Source: Anaeramoeba flamelloides (Eukaryota > Metamonada > Anaeramoebidae). Taken from it: 64,000 nt of DNA. The stretch is from positions 5,146,501-5,210,500 of the forward strand of contig JANTQA010000051.1 in the NCBI GenBank assembly GCA_027625915.1, in the 5' to 3' direction. Position 1 is the stretch's first letter; the number at the start of each line of letters is the position of its first letter. The notes below the pieces were generated by a model, which saw nothing but the letters and a program-made list of their open reading frames with translations, did no database searches and was not told the origin of the DNA. Made by a program: the position numbers and the translations under genes. This document shows positions 14,640-26,911 of the stretch, piece by piece.

Positions 14640-14960
14640 AACAATAATATACCTCCTAGAATAACGATTAAGGTAGTTATACTATTTCAAAACATTATCT
14701 CTTATAATCGAAAGCAAGTTCAAAAATTACCATTTTCAGAATTAATAGTAAACTTTACTACAACTTGGATTTTTGTTAAAAAAGCATGATCTACTTTAGT
14801 TATCAACCATTCAAATGAGTATTCTACACATACCACAGATTAATGAAGTTGTAACACATTTAAACCTGGATTTATATATCAGTCACCTAGTTATCAATAG
14901 GATTTAATTTTCAATTTTACAAATGTTCCCAATTAAAAATCGTGTCCAACCTTTTTTATG
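14640..14960 (+). repeat. Dispersed repeat family E, copy 1
   Basis: Resembles 50440-50760 and 57640-57950: in order an ATTANCATTTTC block, NATAGTAAACYTTTAYA, a T-rich stretch with AAAAAANNTGATCTACT, and ATCAAN(C/T)A followed by ACTT/ACCA. Copy 1 is the most diverged. Its right end also carries a short match to the core of the 295-1183 element (TGTTCCCAATTAAAAA near 14922). Confidence 0.45.
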
Positions 14961-15214
14961 TGTATAACATTTTTCTCTCAACAGTTAAGTAAAACTATTC
15001 TTCTATCTTGTAGAAATATTTTTAAATAACCACTTTATTCACAATTATAATTGGTTATATTGAAATTTTTAGTATTTATGGTTAGAAAACTTGTGGTAAT
15101 AAAGAAATAGTAATAATAAAAAATTGAAAATAAAAAATACTTAAAATATATACAAATAGAGAAATTCGGGTACAGTGCCCCCCCCCTTTTTTTTTTTTTT
15201 TTCATAGGTGATGT

Positions 15215-15300
15215 CTATATTTTTTTTTAAATTTAAAAGAATTGGGCAGAATCTTAGATTTCACTCAATTCTATCTATTTAAAAAAAACCCAACAATAGC
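15215..15300. repeat. Small palindrome, family B relative
   Basis: AAATTTAAAAGAATT at the left and AATTCTATCTATTTAAA at the right can pair around a centre near 15255. The outer words match the palindrome cores at 2190-2270 and 31437-31515. Confidence 0.4.
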
Positions 15301-15947
15301 AGAATACCAATTATTAATCATAGATTGTGGAATTTTTATCTGTGATAGATAATCTTTCTATTGTGTTTAGCCTCCTCTTGTGAATTCTGGTGACATGTAG
15401 TCACGTTCTGTCAAGTTCCTATCTTTTTATTAATTTGGTCATGCACATGATATTTTTATTTTATCTATTAATATTTTAATTATTTTTCTTCATCTCTTTT
15501 TTTTTTATTTGATATAATTTTCTTTAATTACTCCTTTCTCTCTATATATATAAATAAATAAAAAAAAGTTCTCGAATTTTCACTATTTTTAAAAAAATGT
15601 TCAAAAATTGTATAATATTAAAATTAAAAAAATTGAAAATAAAAATAAAATTTTTAAAAAGTTGTGAAATGTTTATTAAAATTCCGTCTAATTCAAATTT
15701 TGATTGTAAATTGATCAAAAGTAAGAGAAATTGAACGACAAAGATTCTATGAATTGTTTATTCAGTATTATATTTTCAAAATTAAAATTAAAAATAAAAA
15801 TAAAATTAATGGGGGTGGTGTTGTAGTCAAATTTCGAAAGTATCACTAATATAATATATGAGTATTAGTAATTAATTTATTTTGTATTTTTTAGTTTTTG
15901 AATTAATTTATGCTTTTTCAACAAACTAACAATGCGTTTTGAAAGGA

Positions 15948-18900
15948 TTATAAATTTTGGAGTTTGCAATCTTTAATAAAATAGACAATTGTTTTGGTGA
16001 TCAAGCTCCTTTCTGAACGTTTTGAACAATAAATATGGATGGAAGTGGTTTTATTATCTTTTGACCATTTTTTGTCTTGGGTCCAACTTAATTTAAATGC
16101 CTTATCTTTATTTACAAATTTTTCGACTTTTGGATTTGTTTTATAAGGAACATTGAAGACGGTTTTATTACCTGTGCCCACCATTAATTTCTTATTTCTA
16201 ACTTTAATAAATCCTGGGACGAGAGATTTCTTTGATGGGTTAAAAATACTAATTAAAAAGTTGACACCATTTTGTGATTTATATTTTTTCATCACTGATT
16301 CGACAGTGTTGTTTTTACCAACCTGATCAACGTTGGCCATTTTTTTGAGAAATTTTTTATTTGGCGCAGATAATTTTGGAGATTCAAAGCCTTGAACATT
16401 TTTAATATTTTCTTCTTTATTTATTTGTTTATATTTCTTTGAATTTTTTGGTTTGTTTGATTTATTATATTTTTTTGGATTACGGGTGACTTTTATTTTG
16501 ATAGGTTTGATAGGTTTGTTAGATTTGTTAGATTTGTTAGGTTTGTTTCTTTTTTCATTTTTAGATTTTTTTTTAGTATTTGATGTTCTAGTTTTTTTCT
16601 TTTCTTTATTTGTTTTCTTTTCTTTATTTTTTTTCTGTTCTTGATCCTTTTTCTGTCTTTTATTTGTTTTCTGTCCTTTATTTGTTTTCTGTACTTGATC
16701 CTTTTTCTTTCCTTTATCCTTTTTCTGTCCTTTATGTGTGTTCTGTCCTTTATTTGTTTTCTGTCCTTTCTTTGATTTCTTTGGTTCATTATATTTTTTT
16801 GATGAACTTTTGGCTTTTGTTTTGGTGGGTTTCTTATGTCTGTTTGTTTTTCCATTCTGTTTTGTTTTAGATGGGCTTTTAAGATTTGCTTTGTTTTTAA
16901 AGCCTTGCGTGGAATTCGCCGTTACAAAGAATTGTATTAAAGTAACTAATCCATGAATTGCTGCAATTTCATTCTCAAATTTGATTTTAAATTGGCTATT
17001 TTCTTCTTTTTCTGAATATTTTAAAGAAATTTCATCCAATGATGTCTTTTTTACTAAAATTTCAATTGCATATCGGGAAAGGGGCTTATGGAAAAGTGGC
17101 TTTTCCTTCGCATATAGATTTAAATTTAAAAATTTATTGGTTAATTCGATTTCACCATCGTGGTAGTTTTCCCAATGTCTTTTTTTCATCTGCACTTTAA
17201 TCGAGGCCTGTTCCGAGTTCCTCAGTTGCAATGCTTCTTTATAAGCTTGGTTACAAACATGAATGAATTCTCCAAATCCAAATTTTTTTGTAAAGTAAAT
17301 TGATTCCCTTTTATCATTGTTCCTCCAATTATCAGTAATATTCAGAATATGGAATATTAAATGCAGATAGCCACATTTTTGGGGATTTTTTTCTAAATCC
17401 TTTTGAAAAATGGTTTCTAATTCATTTTTTAAATAGAAATTTTCTTGATCTAATGGGAATGGTATTACAGAGTGGGATGCTTCGTATTTGGATAATTCAT
17501 AAGGTTTTCTCATTAAAGTTTGTTTTGGTATTATTATTCTCTTGCTATTATATCTACTGTCTCTATTTTCCTTTCCTTTGTCTTTTCTAGTGTACCTATT
17601 TTTTTGCTCGTTCCTTTTATTTGGATGGTTCTTCATATTAGAATTTCTCTTTTTGTTATTTGGGTTCTTCTCTCCATGGCTAAGTTTATTAGATGTGTTG
17701 TAATAATGATGGCTTTTTTTATTTTTTTTGTAAGGTGTTCTTTTATTTGTTCCTTTATTTAATCGGTTTTTTTTTCTTGAAAGGGTGTTGGGATTTTGTC
17801 TAGGTTTGGGTTCATAATCAAAATCGGAATTTGATTTATAATACCACCCATAATTAAAATCAGAGCCAGAGTCGGAGTTATTTGATTCATGGTTATTGTT
17901 TTTTGTTTTTTTCGGTGAGGAATATTTAAAATGTGAATAGCGATTTGATTTATGTTTTTCGTAATTTTTTTGATGTTTGTGTTTAATGTGCTCATTATTA
18001 TAATGATCTGTTTTTTTATTTGTTTTGTAAGGTGTTATTTTCTTTGTCCCTTTATTGGGTTTATTTTGTTTTCTTGAAATGGTGTTGGGTTTTTTTATAT
18101 CTTCGGATTCATAACCGGAATTAGAATTGAATCCATAATACAGCCCATAATTAAAATCGGAATTAGAATAGCTATCAGAGTTATAATTGGAACCAGAGTC
18201 GTAGTCGGTGGTAGAGGTAGAGTTAGAGTTGGGGTAATTTGATTCCGTTGGTTTTGGCATAGATTTGTGCATATTCTTTCTTTTTTGTAGAGAATTTTCC
18301 ATTTCCTTTTCTTTATTGTATTTCCTTTTTTGGTTTTTATAGTTATTATCAAAATCGCTGGCGTGGCTTTCATCGCTTAGGTAACCATATGGGTCGTCAG
18401 AAAAATTATCAGACGCCCCCCTATAAGATCGAGAATCCAAATTTTTTGATTTTTTTTTCTTGGAAAAGATCCTTTCAGAAGAATCACTATTTGAAGAGTA
18501 ATTATATTTGCGATGCGCTGAAGAATTTGAAGAATAATCATATTTCCAATTAGCAGAAGAATTGGAAGGATAATTATATTTCCTTTCAGCTGAAGAATTT
18601 GAGGAAGAATTGCTATATTTCCTATCAGCTGAAGAATTTGAGGAATAATTATATTTTCTGCGAGCCAAGGAATTGGAAGGATAATCATATGGCCTGTCGC
18701 TTGAAGAATTTGAGGAAGAATTGTTATATTTCCTTTCAGCTGAAGAATTTGAGAAAGAATTGTTATAAGATCGATCAGTTGAAGAATTTGGGGAATAATT
18801 ATAATGCAGGTCGCTTGAGGAATTTGAAGAATAATTATATCTGGTGTCACTTGAAGAGTGTGAGTGATAATTTGGTTTACTTTTCTTTTGTAGATTGCTT

Positions 18901-19631
18901 TTTTGAAACCGTTTGGATTTTGAATAATGGCTTTCTTTTTCTCTTAGTATTTGCTTTAGTTTGTAATTGGTCATTATTTCCTTTTTTAACTCCTTTTTTC
19001 TTTTTTGGAAAAATTGCATTTGCACTTTTTTTCTTTGCCAAAAGATATTCCTAATCTTCATCTCTTTTGAATGGTTTAATTTTTCAATATTTTTTTGGTT
19101 TGTCAAAAAAGGGTTTAGCCCTTTAGTTCTCGTCGTTAGGTACTTTTTTTTCTTTGAAACAAGATTCATTGTGTGGAGATAAAAGGTTCTTTTTTCGAGA
19201 TCATAAAACGGTTGCGCTCCCTTTTGCTCGTACTCTGATTTCAAATACAAAACTGTTAAGGCCATTTGCTGAATGGCGGATCTGTTTGAATCCAAATATT
19301 GTTCAATTGGGAAGCCCTTGATTCGGTATTTTGTGTTTTGTAATGCAGACAAGTAACTCATTAAATTAAGTTTCTTCTGTTTTGCATAATTGGTGGTGGT
19401 AACTATTTCGGTATATTCACACGGAAACAGAATGTTTACTAAATTTAATAAATGCAAGCAATCAGGCGAAAAGGCTTCTTCCATTGTTAAAGAGTCGCTT
19501 TGTAAAATTTGTTGTATAAAATTAAGCCCTTCTTTTGTTGCACTCTGCTTAGATGAAACATATTTTTTTATCTGTTGTCCTGGGTTGTATTTCAAGGAAT
19601 CCAGATTTTTGTACTGTGGTAAAACAAGCAT
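15948..19631 (-). CDS. Large repeat-rich protein with CH-like N-terminus and C-terminal PH-like region
   Basis: 1227 aa in one exon. Residues about 34-140 fit a single divergent calponin-homology domain: CLHLLNLVNILFP matches the core helix where CH domains have a DGxxLxxLxNxLxP pattern, followed by NLMSYLSALQNTKYRIKGF and a closing helix ending VLYLKSEYE. Then come about eleven Ser/Asn/Tyr units of the type SSNSSADRKYNY (about 250-385), a tandem duplication of a ~90-residue block with NYGLYY/NYGWYY (about 490-690), and a Lys-rich KGQKTNK heptad array (about 970-1030). Residues 817-902 and 1121-1227 each look like beta strands ending in an amphipathic helix (ending LVTLIQFF and KTIVYFIK), which suggests two PH-like modules. 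Probably a cytoskeleton- or membrane-associated scaffold. CH assignment is moderate, PH weak. ATG at 19631 is the first in frame, and no introns are needed. Confidence 0.75.
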   Translation of the reverse strand: MLVLPQYKNLDSLKYNPGQQIKKYVSSKQSATKEGLNFIQQILQSDSLTMEEAFSPDCLHLLNLVNILFPCEYTEIVTTTNYAKQKKLNLMSYLSALQNTKYRIKGFPIEQYLDSNRSAIQQMALTVLYLKSEYEQKGAQPFYDLEKRTFYLHTMNLVSKKKKYLTTRTKGLNPFLTNQKNIEKLNHSKEMKIRNIFWQRKKVQMQFFQKRKKELKKEIMTNYKLKQILREKESHYSKSKRFQKSNLQKKSKPNYHSHSSSDTRYNYSSNSSSDLHYNYSPNSSTDRSYNNSFSNSSAERKYNNSSSNSSSDRPYDYPSNSLARRKYNYSSNSSADRKYSNSSSNSSAERKYNYPSNSSANWKYDYSSNSSAHRKYNYSSNSDSSERIFSKKKKSKNLDSRSYRGASDNFSDDPYGYLSDESHASDFDNNYKNQKRKYNKEKEMENSLQKRKNMHKSMPKPTESNYPNSNSTSTTDYDSGSNYNSDSYSNSDFNYGLYYGFNSNSGYESEDIKKPNTISRKQNKPNKGTKKITPYKTNKKTDHYNNEHIKHKHQKNYEKHKSNRYSHFKYSSPKKTKNNNHESNNSDSGSDFNYGWYYKSNSDFDYEPKPRQNPNTLSRKKNRLNKGTNKRTPYKKNKKSHHYYNTSNKLSHGEKNPNNKKRNSNMKNHPNKRNEQKNRYTRKDKGKENRDSRYNSKRIIIPKQTLMRKPYELSKYEASHSVIPFPLDQENFYLKNELETIFQKDLEKNPQKCGYLHLIFHILNITDNWRNNDKRESIYFTKKFGFGEFIHVCNQAYKEALQLRNSEQASIKVQMKKRHWENYHDGEIELTNKFLNLNLYAKEKPLFHKPLSRYAIEILVKKTSLDEISLKYSEKEENSQFKIKFENEIAAIHGLVTLIQFFVTANSTQGFKNKANLKSPSKTKQNGKTNRHKKPTKTKAKSSSKKYNEPKKSKKGQKTNKGQNTHKGQKKDKGKKKDQVQKTNKGQKTNKRQKKDQEQKKNKEKKTNKEKKKTRTSNTKKKSKNEKRNKPNKSNKSNKPIKPIKIKVTRNPKKYNKSNKPKNSKKYKQINKEENIKNVQGFESPKLSAPNKKFLKKMANVDQVGKNNTVESVMKKYKSQNGVNFLISIFNPSKKSLVPGFIKVRNKKLMVGTGNKTVFNVPYKTNPKVEKFVNKDKAFKLSWTQDKKWSKDNKTTSIHIYCSKRSERSLITKTIVYFIKDCKLQNL

Positions 19632-20790
19632 TTTGGTATTAAAAAGTTAATTTTTTCACACACAAAAAAAGAAAGAAAAAATGTTTTCTTTTTTTTGCAA
19701 CAAAGTGGAAAGTGTATTTCGAAAATTTGTTCACCACAACCCTTTGGTCGTCATTTTTTTTCGAGCTATTCTTTTTTTTTTTATAAAAGGCATTCATAAT
19801 TGGGAAATAAAAGAGTTTTTTTTTTTTACCTAATAAAAACGAAATTTTTTTGGTTCATCAAGGTTGATAATACCATGTTTTAGAACTTTCCATTGTAAAC
19901 ACTTTGCCCTTCCAAACCAATTCTAATTCGTAAGTCAAAGATTGGGTTTAATTCTGTTATCTTTTGGGATTGGGCTTGTTTCTAAAAAGTAAACATTAAT
20001 TTTTTTGTGCAAATTTTGAGAGTTTGTCCGATTCTGTCCCCCCCCCAGAACCTAAAATCTCTACTTTAATTCAAATTTTGAGATTCTCGAAAATCCGTTA
20101 GAAATAAATTAATTTTTCATTCTTCACAATTGATCCACAAACAAATTAGAACACTTCCTTTTGATTTAGTGTTTTTTTTTTTTGGTATTAAAAGTAATTA
20201 AGTTCTTAAAAAAGGAGAAGGTTTTTTTGCAAAGCCAAGGAAAAAATTCCAAATGATTATCAAATTATTTTCAAAATAAAAAAAAAATATTATTGATTAC
20301 AAAGTTCCATTCAACAAGAAGAAAAGAAAAGGGGCTCCATTTCAATGCCTTTTTTTGTTTTTTTTAAGGTTATTCGTTACTTTTGTAAAATAAAATAATT
20401 CTTAAGGACTAACGAAAGGGAATGGTGGGTGGATAACGCTTTAATGAATAATGGAATATTTAATGAGTTAAAAGGTATTTCAGTAAATACTGATAAATTC
20501 AAATAGAAGTTTGAAAATTTTTAGTTAATTTTTCATTTGGTAAAATTTTTTACTTTTAGCTTTGATTTAAAGCATTTCATTACTTTAAATGTTAAGAAAC
20601 TTTGTAAATTGGTTGGTCCTTCAATAAATTCTTTTTCAAGAACTGTTTTAATTAGAAGACCTTATAAGTAGAGTTTACAAGATTTTAATAAAAATGGAAA
20701 TTGAACTAAAAATTGTTTGTGATTTTTTTGAATTTATCAGTAGATATTGTTTTGACCAAAAATTGTTTTTTAGAAACAATTTATGTTATC

Positions 20791-21246
20791 AAAATAAAGT
20801 GTGCAGAAAAGTTTAATGAATGCTTCAAAATAAAAAGAGTGTTTTTTTGTTCAAGAAAAATTATCCAGTAAATGATCCGAGAAACAACAATAAACCCTGA
20901 TTGGACATAGTATTGGTTTCTAAAAGTTCTATTATTTAAAAAAAAATCCTAAAAATAAAGGATATCAAAATGGAAAATTTATCTCAAAAAATAAAGTAAA
21001 TTTTTAAGAGACAATTTTTCAATCCAAAAAAACAAAAAAATTCCAAAAACTTTTCAACAAATTGCATTAATAATTTAAATTTTACTGAAAATATAAATGG
21101 GTTTACTTACAAAATTGATTTGAACATATGTATACCATTGGGTAGTAAATTGGGTGATGCATTGGGGCAAGAAGAAAAAACTACACGGGTTTTATTTTGA
21201 AATATGTATTTTAATTGTTGTGTAAGCATTATTTTGATCACTGTAT
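20791..21246 (+). repeat. Repeat family D, left arm of an inverted duplication
   Basis: Runs from AAAATAAAGTGTGCAG to GCATTATTTTGATCACTGTA. Its reverse complement is present at 24967-25453 with good similarity throughout, including AAATGGGTTTACTTACAAAA and TATTGGTTTCTAAAAGTTCT. Partial direct copies lie at 47560-47780 and 63800-64000, so this is a dispersed element and the pair may simply be two opposed insertions. Confidence 0.7.
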
Positions 21247-22739
21247 ATGTCTTAGTATACGGGGACAATGTTTTTTTTAAAGAATTTGTTTTAATGAATA
21301 TAGAAAGCTAAATTCGATTAGAATATTGTTAAAACCAACCCCGATTCACTATTTGAGTTCGACAAACCCCCATAATCTTTTACTTAAAATCGAAAAAAAA
21401 TAAAAAAATTTTCAAGGTTTTCTTATTTTGTAGTTACTAAAATCAAAATCATTTCAAGATCTGTCAATAAGGGTTTGAGTTTGCTGGTTTTTCTTCCAAG
21501 ATTTGAATAAATAACGAAAACAATTTTATTTCTTTTTAAAAATTGAAATTTCATATTAAAATTTTTTTCTTTAAAAAATACAACTCCTGTTTTTTTGTAC
21601 TGAGTGGAAAACACTCCACTAAAACAAAACAATTTTTAAACCAAAATTGAAATTAAACTATTCCTTCCATGTGTTGAGAAAATAAATTGCTCTTTTTTGA
21701 TCTTTTCTTCAACTAAAAAAAGATAAAATATAATGACTACCAAACATTCAAGCTACAAACAGTTTTATTCCTGATGTTTATTTGTAATTTTTGAAATCCA
21801 TTTTGTAATAAATAATCTCAAAAAGTAAATCTCATGAATGAAAATGAGTACCAAATCCCCGATGTCTATTATGGATTTAATTTTTGAATAAAAAATTTCA
21901 TTTCAAAAAAAGTAATTAAACACGACTTTCCAGTCTTACTCTTCCCTGAATTCTGTTTTATACTTTAGAATTCGAAATTGAAATGGTTGTTTTCCAAAAA
22001 ATTATTCCAAAAAAATAAAATACCTTCTTATTTTTCGAACAATTGTAGTATTTCAAGACATTTAGTTTTTTATTACTAATCTATTTTGTATCAATCTCTT
22101 ATGATCAAAAAACCGAGTATCTAAACTTTTTTAACCTTGTTAAATTCACCTTTCAATAAGTAACTCTTCATTCAATTCCAAATTAATAGATTTTTAATTA
22201 TGTTTCCAAAATAACAAAAAATGTTTCAGTTTTTTCTCTTTGAATTTTTTTCTTTATTAGTTTATTGATCAACAATTCCCATTCAATTTTGAATAATAAT
22301 ATAAGAGAGAATATTATTTTTGGGACCCATTACTGGAAATTAGAAAAAATAAAAAATACCGAAATTGTAGCGAAAGACATTTCATTTTGTAATAATTAAT
22401 TGTTTCAATCTATATAACCATTTTTCCTTTAAAAAGTTTCGAAAATCAAAATTTCAAAAATAAAAAAGTCATACCACATTTGTTTTATAAGCAGCACAGT
22501 GTTTAGAAAGAATGTATAAATATACTTGAAAAAAAAATAATATGAATTTTTCATAATGAGTATAAAAAACCCTTTTTTTATTTTTATTGGATTAATAAAT
22601 CTTTTTTTGAATTTTTATTAAAAATTCAAAATCCCCAACAATCCAACAATCACTAAATTTGTCATATTTTGAATTTATTAGTACTAATATAATTTTCTAA
22701 TCATTTGTATAATGTTAATATTGCATCCCAGTATATTGA

Positions 22740-23070
22740 AAACAATATAAACTAAAATTCAAAATTTTCCACACAGCTAAAACGTTCCAAACAATCACAA
22801 TAATACAATTTCATTGAAATTGGAGATAATTTTGATTTTTGTAAAATATGGAAATCATTTTTTCATCTTTTGGTTTTTGTTTTCATTTCATTGTTTGAAT
22901 TACGTAATTTGCTTTGTTGGATCAAAATTTTTCTACAAGGTTTGGTATTAGGTTAAAGTCAGGTTGTTCCAAATCGAAGAACTTAAATAAAATTAGTTGG
23001 TAGTATCTAGCTCTTTGATCGATCAATATTCCTAATAGAATTTAAACCAATTTACTAATGTATTTTTTTG
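22740..23070 (+). repeat. Dispersed repeat family A, copy 2
   Basis: Matches 37900-38240 best: ATAAAAACTAAAATTCAAAA-like start, TTGGAGATAATTTTGATTTTTG, GTTNGAATTNNGTAA, then AAATAAAATTANTTGGTNGTAT and GATCGATCAAT. Diverged, with no coding frame. Confidence 0.6.
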
Positions 23071-23499
23071 TTTTGCTCTCTCCAAAATTTTTAACGCACC
23101 CATGATTTATTTGTATTGATAATTATTTATTTATTGTTTTATGAGTATTGTAATTTATAAAAAGGTGTTAACATTTTAATCAGTGAATGGTTCTAATTTG
23201 GTAAATCTTCGAGAAGTAATTAAATAAGTTTTTTTTTTCACAAATCGAATTTTGGTGTGTTAAAAATTTTGAATTGGGGTTTAATTCAATTATTACACAA
23301 TGTTGAAATACTACTAAATAGATTGTAAGTTATTTTTTTTTTTTTTTTCTTTCTTACATCCTGATTACTAATATAAACACAACTACTTTCCACACAACGA
23401 AGTACAACATTAAAATAAAAAATTAAATATTTTAAAGGGTTTGAATAGTTAATTGAAAAAAAATTAATTTTTCAAAATTACAGAATGTAAATCTTTATT

Positions 23500-23840
23500 A
23501 TAATAATTCCACTCTTTTCTGTTTTTTTTTAGTACCCAATTGGTTTTTTATTTTTTTTTTTATTATGTGAGTTTTTCACTAAAATAAAACTCGCTATTAT
23601 AATGTTTTTATAACAACGAAAATTATTGTAGAAAAAAAAATATTGGCTTTATCTGAATTTTCTTTGATCTTTCATAAGAGATCAATATCGACATTTTTGT
23701 TTTTCTCAATATGTCACAAAAATTGTAATTTTACAATTTTGTAAGAAAATAAATTAATTTATTTGATTTCCTACCGAATTTTATAAACTATTCTCTATTA
23801 GACATTATTCTACTTATATATCATCCCCCCTTAAAAATAT
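23500..23840 (+). repeat. Dispersed repeat family F, copy 1
   Basis: Shares with 49190-49430 (+), and with 58160-58660 and 61860-62340 (reverse strand), the ordered words ATTATTGTAGA, TTTGATCTT/TTGGATCTT, AGAGATCAA, GTTTTTCTCAATA, and a following AAAATTTG/AATTTG block. Non-coding. Confidence 0.55.
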
Positions 23841-24966
23841 ATTATCAAAAATAATTAGTTTTATATTTATTTTTTTTTTGACATTTAGTCTGAAACATAA
23901 GCTCCTTTTCAAAATACTGGCCCACTTTTAAAATTCTATTTTTTTTTTTTTTGTGTTTTAGTAACACATTCTTATCAAAAAAAATTTCTAATTAAGAAAT
24001 AAATATTTTTTCTAAATTCATCAATTTTTAAATTTTCTTTCTTTTTTTTTTTTTTTTTTTTTTTTTTCTTTTGTTATCTTTTGTTTTTGTTTTACTTTTT
24101 CATATTTTTTGTTTTTTTCAAATATTTTTTTTGTTTTTTTAGTTTTTTTTTTATTTCAAAATATAAGATGAAAAAAAAAAATCTTAAAAAAGATAAATAA
24201 ATATTAGAAAATTGAGACTCTATGGCTTCTTTAAATATTAATTTAATTATTCGCAAAATATCTTTATGTTTGCCATTTTTTAGTGAAAGCACAATAATAA
24301 TAAATCTGTAATACTCTTTTACTAAAATGTGGCCCAATTTTATTTTGGTTTTGGTTTTATTTTTTAATAAATTTTGAAATATTGGACCTTTAGAGATTTA
24401 TAATGATTTAAAGATAACGATTATTAACCCCCTTTAACCAATCAATTGTACTCTAAATATAAAATGTGATTTTTTTTTTTCAATTTATTATTTCCATTGA
24501 ACCAAAGTTTTTGAAAGGGGGCAAAGTTTGTTTCAAAAAAAATCGTGTTTATTTTAAGTATCTAGTGACCCAGCATGGATTTTATCGAACCTAAAGGGGA
24601 CATTTGGTACAAAATAGATATAATGAAATTTCACTTCTTTTGTTTGTTAAATTTCAAATAATAAAAAAAAGTTGAAAAGATCCTCAGTTCAAATAATTCA
24701 ATGTAAAAAAAAATAATTTAAAAATGAATTTCTTCCTTGGTAAAGATTCAAAGAGAAAAAAAAAAAATAATAAAAGCATTCTCAATTGAAAAAAATTGCA
24801 TTTAGAAAAAAAGTTACATAATATTCTTAATTTAAAAAAAACAAGAAAAAGAATAATAAATCCTTTCATATTTTGTACTTTCAAACCAGTTAAATCCCTA
24901 CAATTTAAAACTAATTGTTATCTGTACGTTCAAAAATCAAAACAATTCTATTTGGTGATTATTGTG

Positions 24967-25453
24967 TACAGTGATCAAAATAATGCTTACACAACAATTA
25001 AAATACATATTTCAAAATTTTATCCATGTTTTTTTTTCTTCTTGTTCCTAGACAACACCCAATTTACTATCCTATAGTATATATATGCTCAAATCAATTT
25101 TGTAAGTAAACCCATTTATACTTTCTGTAAAATTTAAATTATTAATTAAATTAGTTGAAATTTTTTTGTAATATTCTTTATTTTTTTTCAATTTTTTCGG
25201 TTTTTTTCGAGTAAAACTTTTCTTAAAAAATTAACTCTGTATTTTTTGAGATAAATTTTCCATTTTGATATCATTTATTTTTAGGCTTTCTTTTTAAAAT
25301 AGTAGAACTTTTAGAAACCAATACCATGCTTAATTCGGGTTTATTGTTGGTTTCTTTGATCGGTTGATGAATAGGTTTTCTTAAACAAAAAAAAACAAAA
25401 ACACGCTGTTTATTTTGAAGCATTGATTAAACTTTTCTGCACGCTTTATTTTA
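24967..25453 (-). repeat. Repeat family D, right arm of an inverted duplication
   Basis: Reverse complement of 20791-21246, about 30 bp longer through small indels. The 3.7 kb between the arms shows no transposase-like frame. Confidence 0.7.
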
Positions 25454-25866
25454 ACAACAGTTATGTTCGAAAGTTGACAGGGTAAGGATTTGGTAACATA
25501 CTTTCTTGAAATACTAATAAGCAATTTGAGAATAGAAAAAAAAAAAATCATCAAGATCTCATAAGGTGATAAAGATCCAAACTTCAAAACTCACACAATT
25601 ATTTTCATAATTATCATTCACACCATTCAAATTGGAAATAGGGAGTCACCTTTAGACCTCTTTTTTCAAAAAATTTACTCATTTATCATTGTTGATTTTT
25701 TTGAGATCGAATGTAAATCACCAGATAACTAGTTTTTAATTTGTATTAGACACTTTTCCAAACCAAACAAAAATTTATTTCCTTTTCAAAAAATTATTTT
25801 TCCTCTGATTGACTTGATTGTTAAAGATGTAAATTGAGTTCCCAATGTCAAAAGTTGATATGTGAA

Positions 25867-26225
25867 ATGTATTTCAAGAAGAAAAATTTTAGATATAGAG
25901 GCGAGGATTTCCTACCTTTTATTCTCAGAAACACTTGCCCGTATATACACAAGGTGTATAATTGACTTTAAAGAATGATGGGTTCAGAGATCTTGTTAAT
26001 ATTTAAAATTTCTAGGATTTTTCGAAAATTTTCGTTTGTTGAGCAAAACATATCCATGACCTAATTCACAATTGTACCTTAAAAAGGGTCATAAATCTAA
26101 AAGTTCAAAGCTTAGTGATACCTCCACTTTACGTTATAGTATTGCCGATTTAAAGGTAAGTGATATAAATATACTTCAAAATTGCCTGGTGGTACAGTTC
26201 AGCAATATCAGAACTAGGTAAAAAA
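25867..26225 (+). other. Coding-like patch, possible exon relic
   Basis: Two short stretches read as plausible protein: an ATG-initiated 32-codon frame at 25867-25965 (includes GEDFLPFILRN), and a frame near 26085-26160 (includes SSKLSDTSTLRYSIADLK) that ends in a textbook GTAAGT donor. No family recognised and the pieces do not connect. May be a decayed gene or chance. Confidence 0.2.
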
Positions 26226-26269
26226 AATCGCCTTCAAATTTATCTTATTTTGTTATTATTTTTCGAAAA

Positions 26270-26470
26270 GTTTTTTGGATCAACCAGTGTTTTCTCTTTA
26301 AATCCAAAAAAAAAAACAGAAAATGTTGTATTTTGTTTTTCTTTTACAAATAACCAATTAAATGTTTTTTTTTGATTTGAAAAAATGTATTCCAACCCTC
26401 AAAGAGTATAAAATATGGATAGTATTGAATTAATTTATAAAAAACAAAATTAAACAAAAAATATCGTTAG
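26270..26470 (-). repeat. Dispersed repeat family G, reverse-strand copy
   Basis: Its reverse complement resembles 38460-38660, including AAAAAAAACA, TTTAATTGNTTATTTG and ATACAACATTTTCTG followed by a T-run. Confidence 0.45.
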
Positions 26471-26911
26471 AGTTTGCTGTATTTTGAAGTCGTTTTGGGT
26501 ATTAATCATTTTTTTGCTTGCTGTTAAGAAAAAAGTCGTCAGTAAATAGTGTTGTTTATTAAAGCTTTTAATGTACCGTGAGTATTTTTTGTTAACGTAA
26601 TCAAATTTGCTTGGTTAAAAAAATTTTAAAAATCAAAGGAAACTTTTTCCTCAAGTTTTCAAAAAAAAATGTTAACAGATCCTCTTGAGAGGACTAAATT
26701 TCTCAATCACTAACTTAAGTTTTTTTCCAGTTAATTCAAACAAATAAGAGATATTTTTAAGAAATATTTATTTTTGCCTTTTTTGAAAAATTAATCTAAC
26801 TTTAAGTCACAGAGCCAACCATTTAACTGTTTCCATTTTGTAAAAAAAATCAAACATTTGTAATTATTTTTTTTAATTTTTAGTTGTAAATAGAGATTTA
26901 TTCAAATCAAA

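Larger units (their letters stand above)
11657..15947. other. Intergenic non-coding DNA
   Basis: No supported gene. Short frames at 11740-12250 and 12596-12829 are AT-driven and unrecognisable. Holds a weak fold-back at about 12300-12410, a family E repeat copy near 14640-14960, a C-run followed by a T-run at 15178-15202, and a small family B palindrome near 15215-15300. Confidence 0.6.
19632..26911. other. Intergenic, repeat-dense non-coding DNA
   Basis: No supported gene over about 7.3 kb. Contains an inverted duplication (arms 20791-21246 and 24967-25453), a family A copy (22740-23070), a family F copy (23500-23840), a long T-run near 24043-24068, part of family G (26270-26470) and two coding-like patches (20400-20510 and 25867-26225) that I could not assign. 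The 200 bases upstream of 26912 probably hold the promoter of the C2-like gene. Confidence 0.6.
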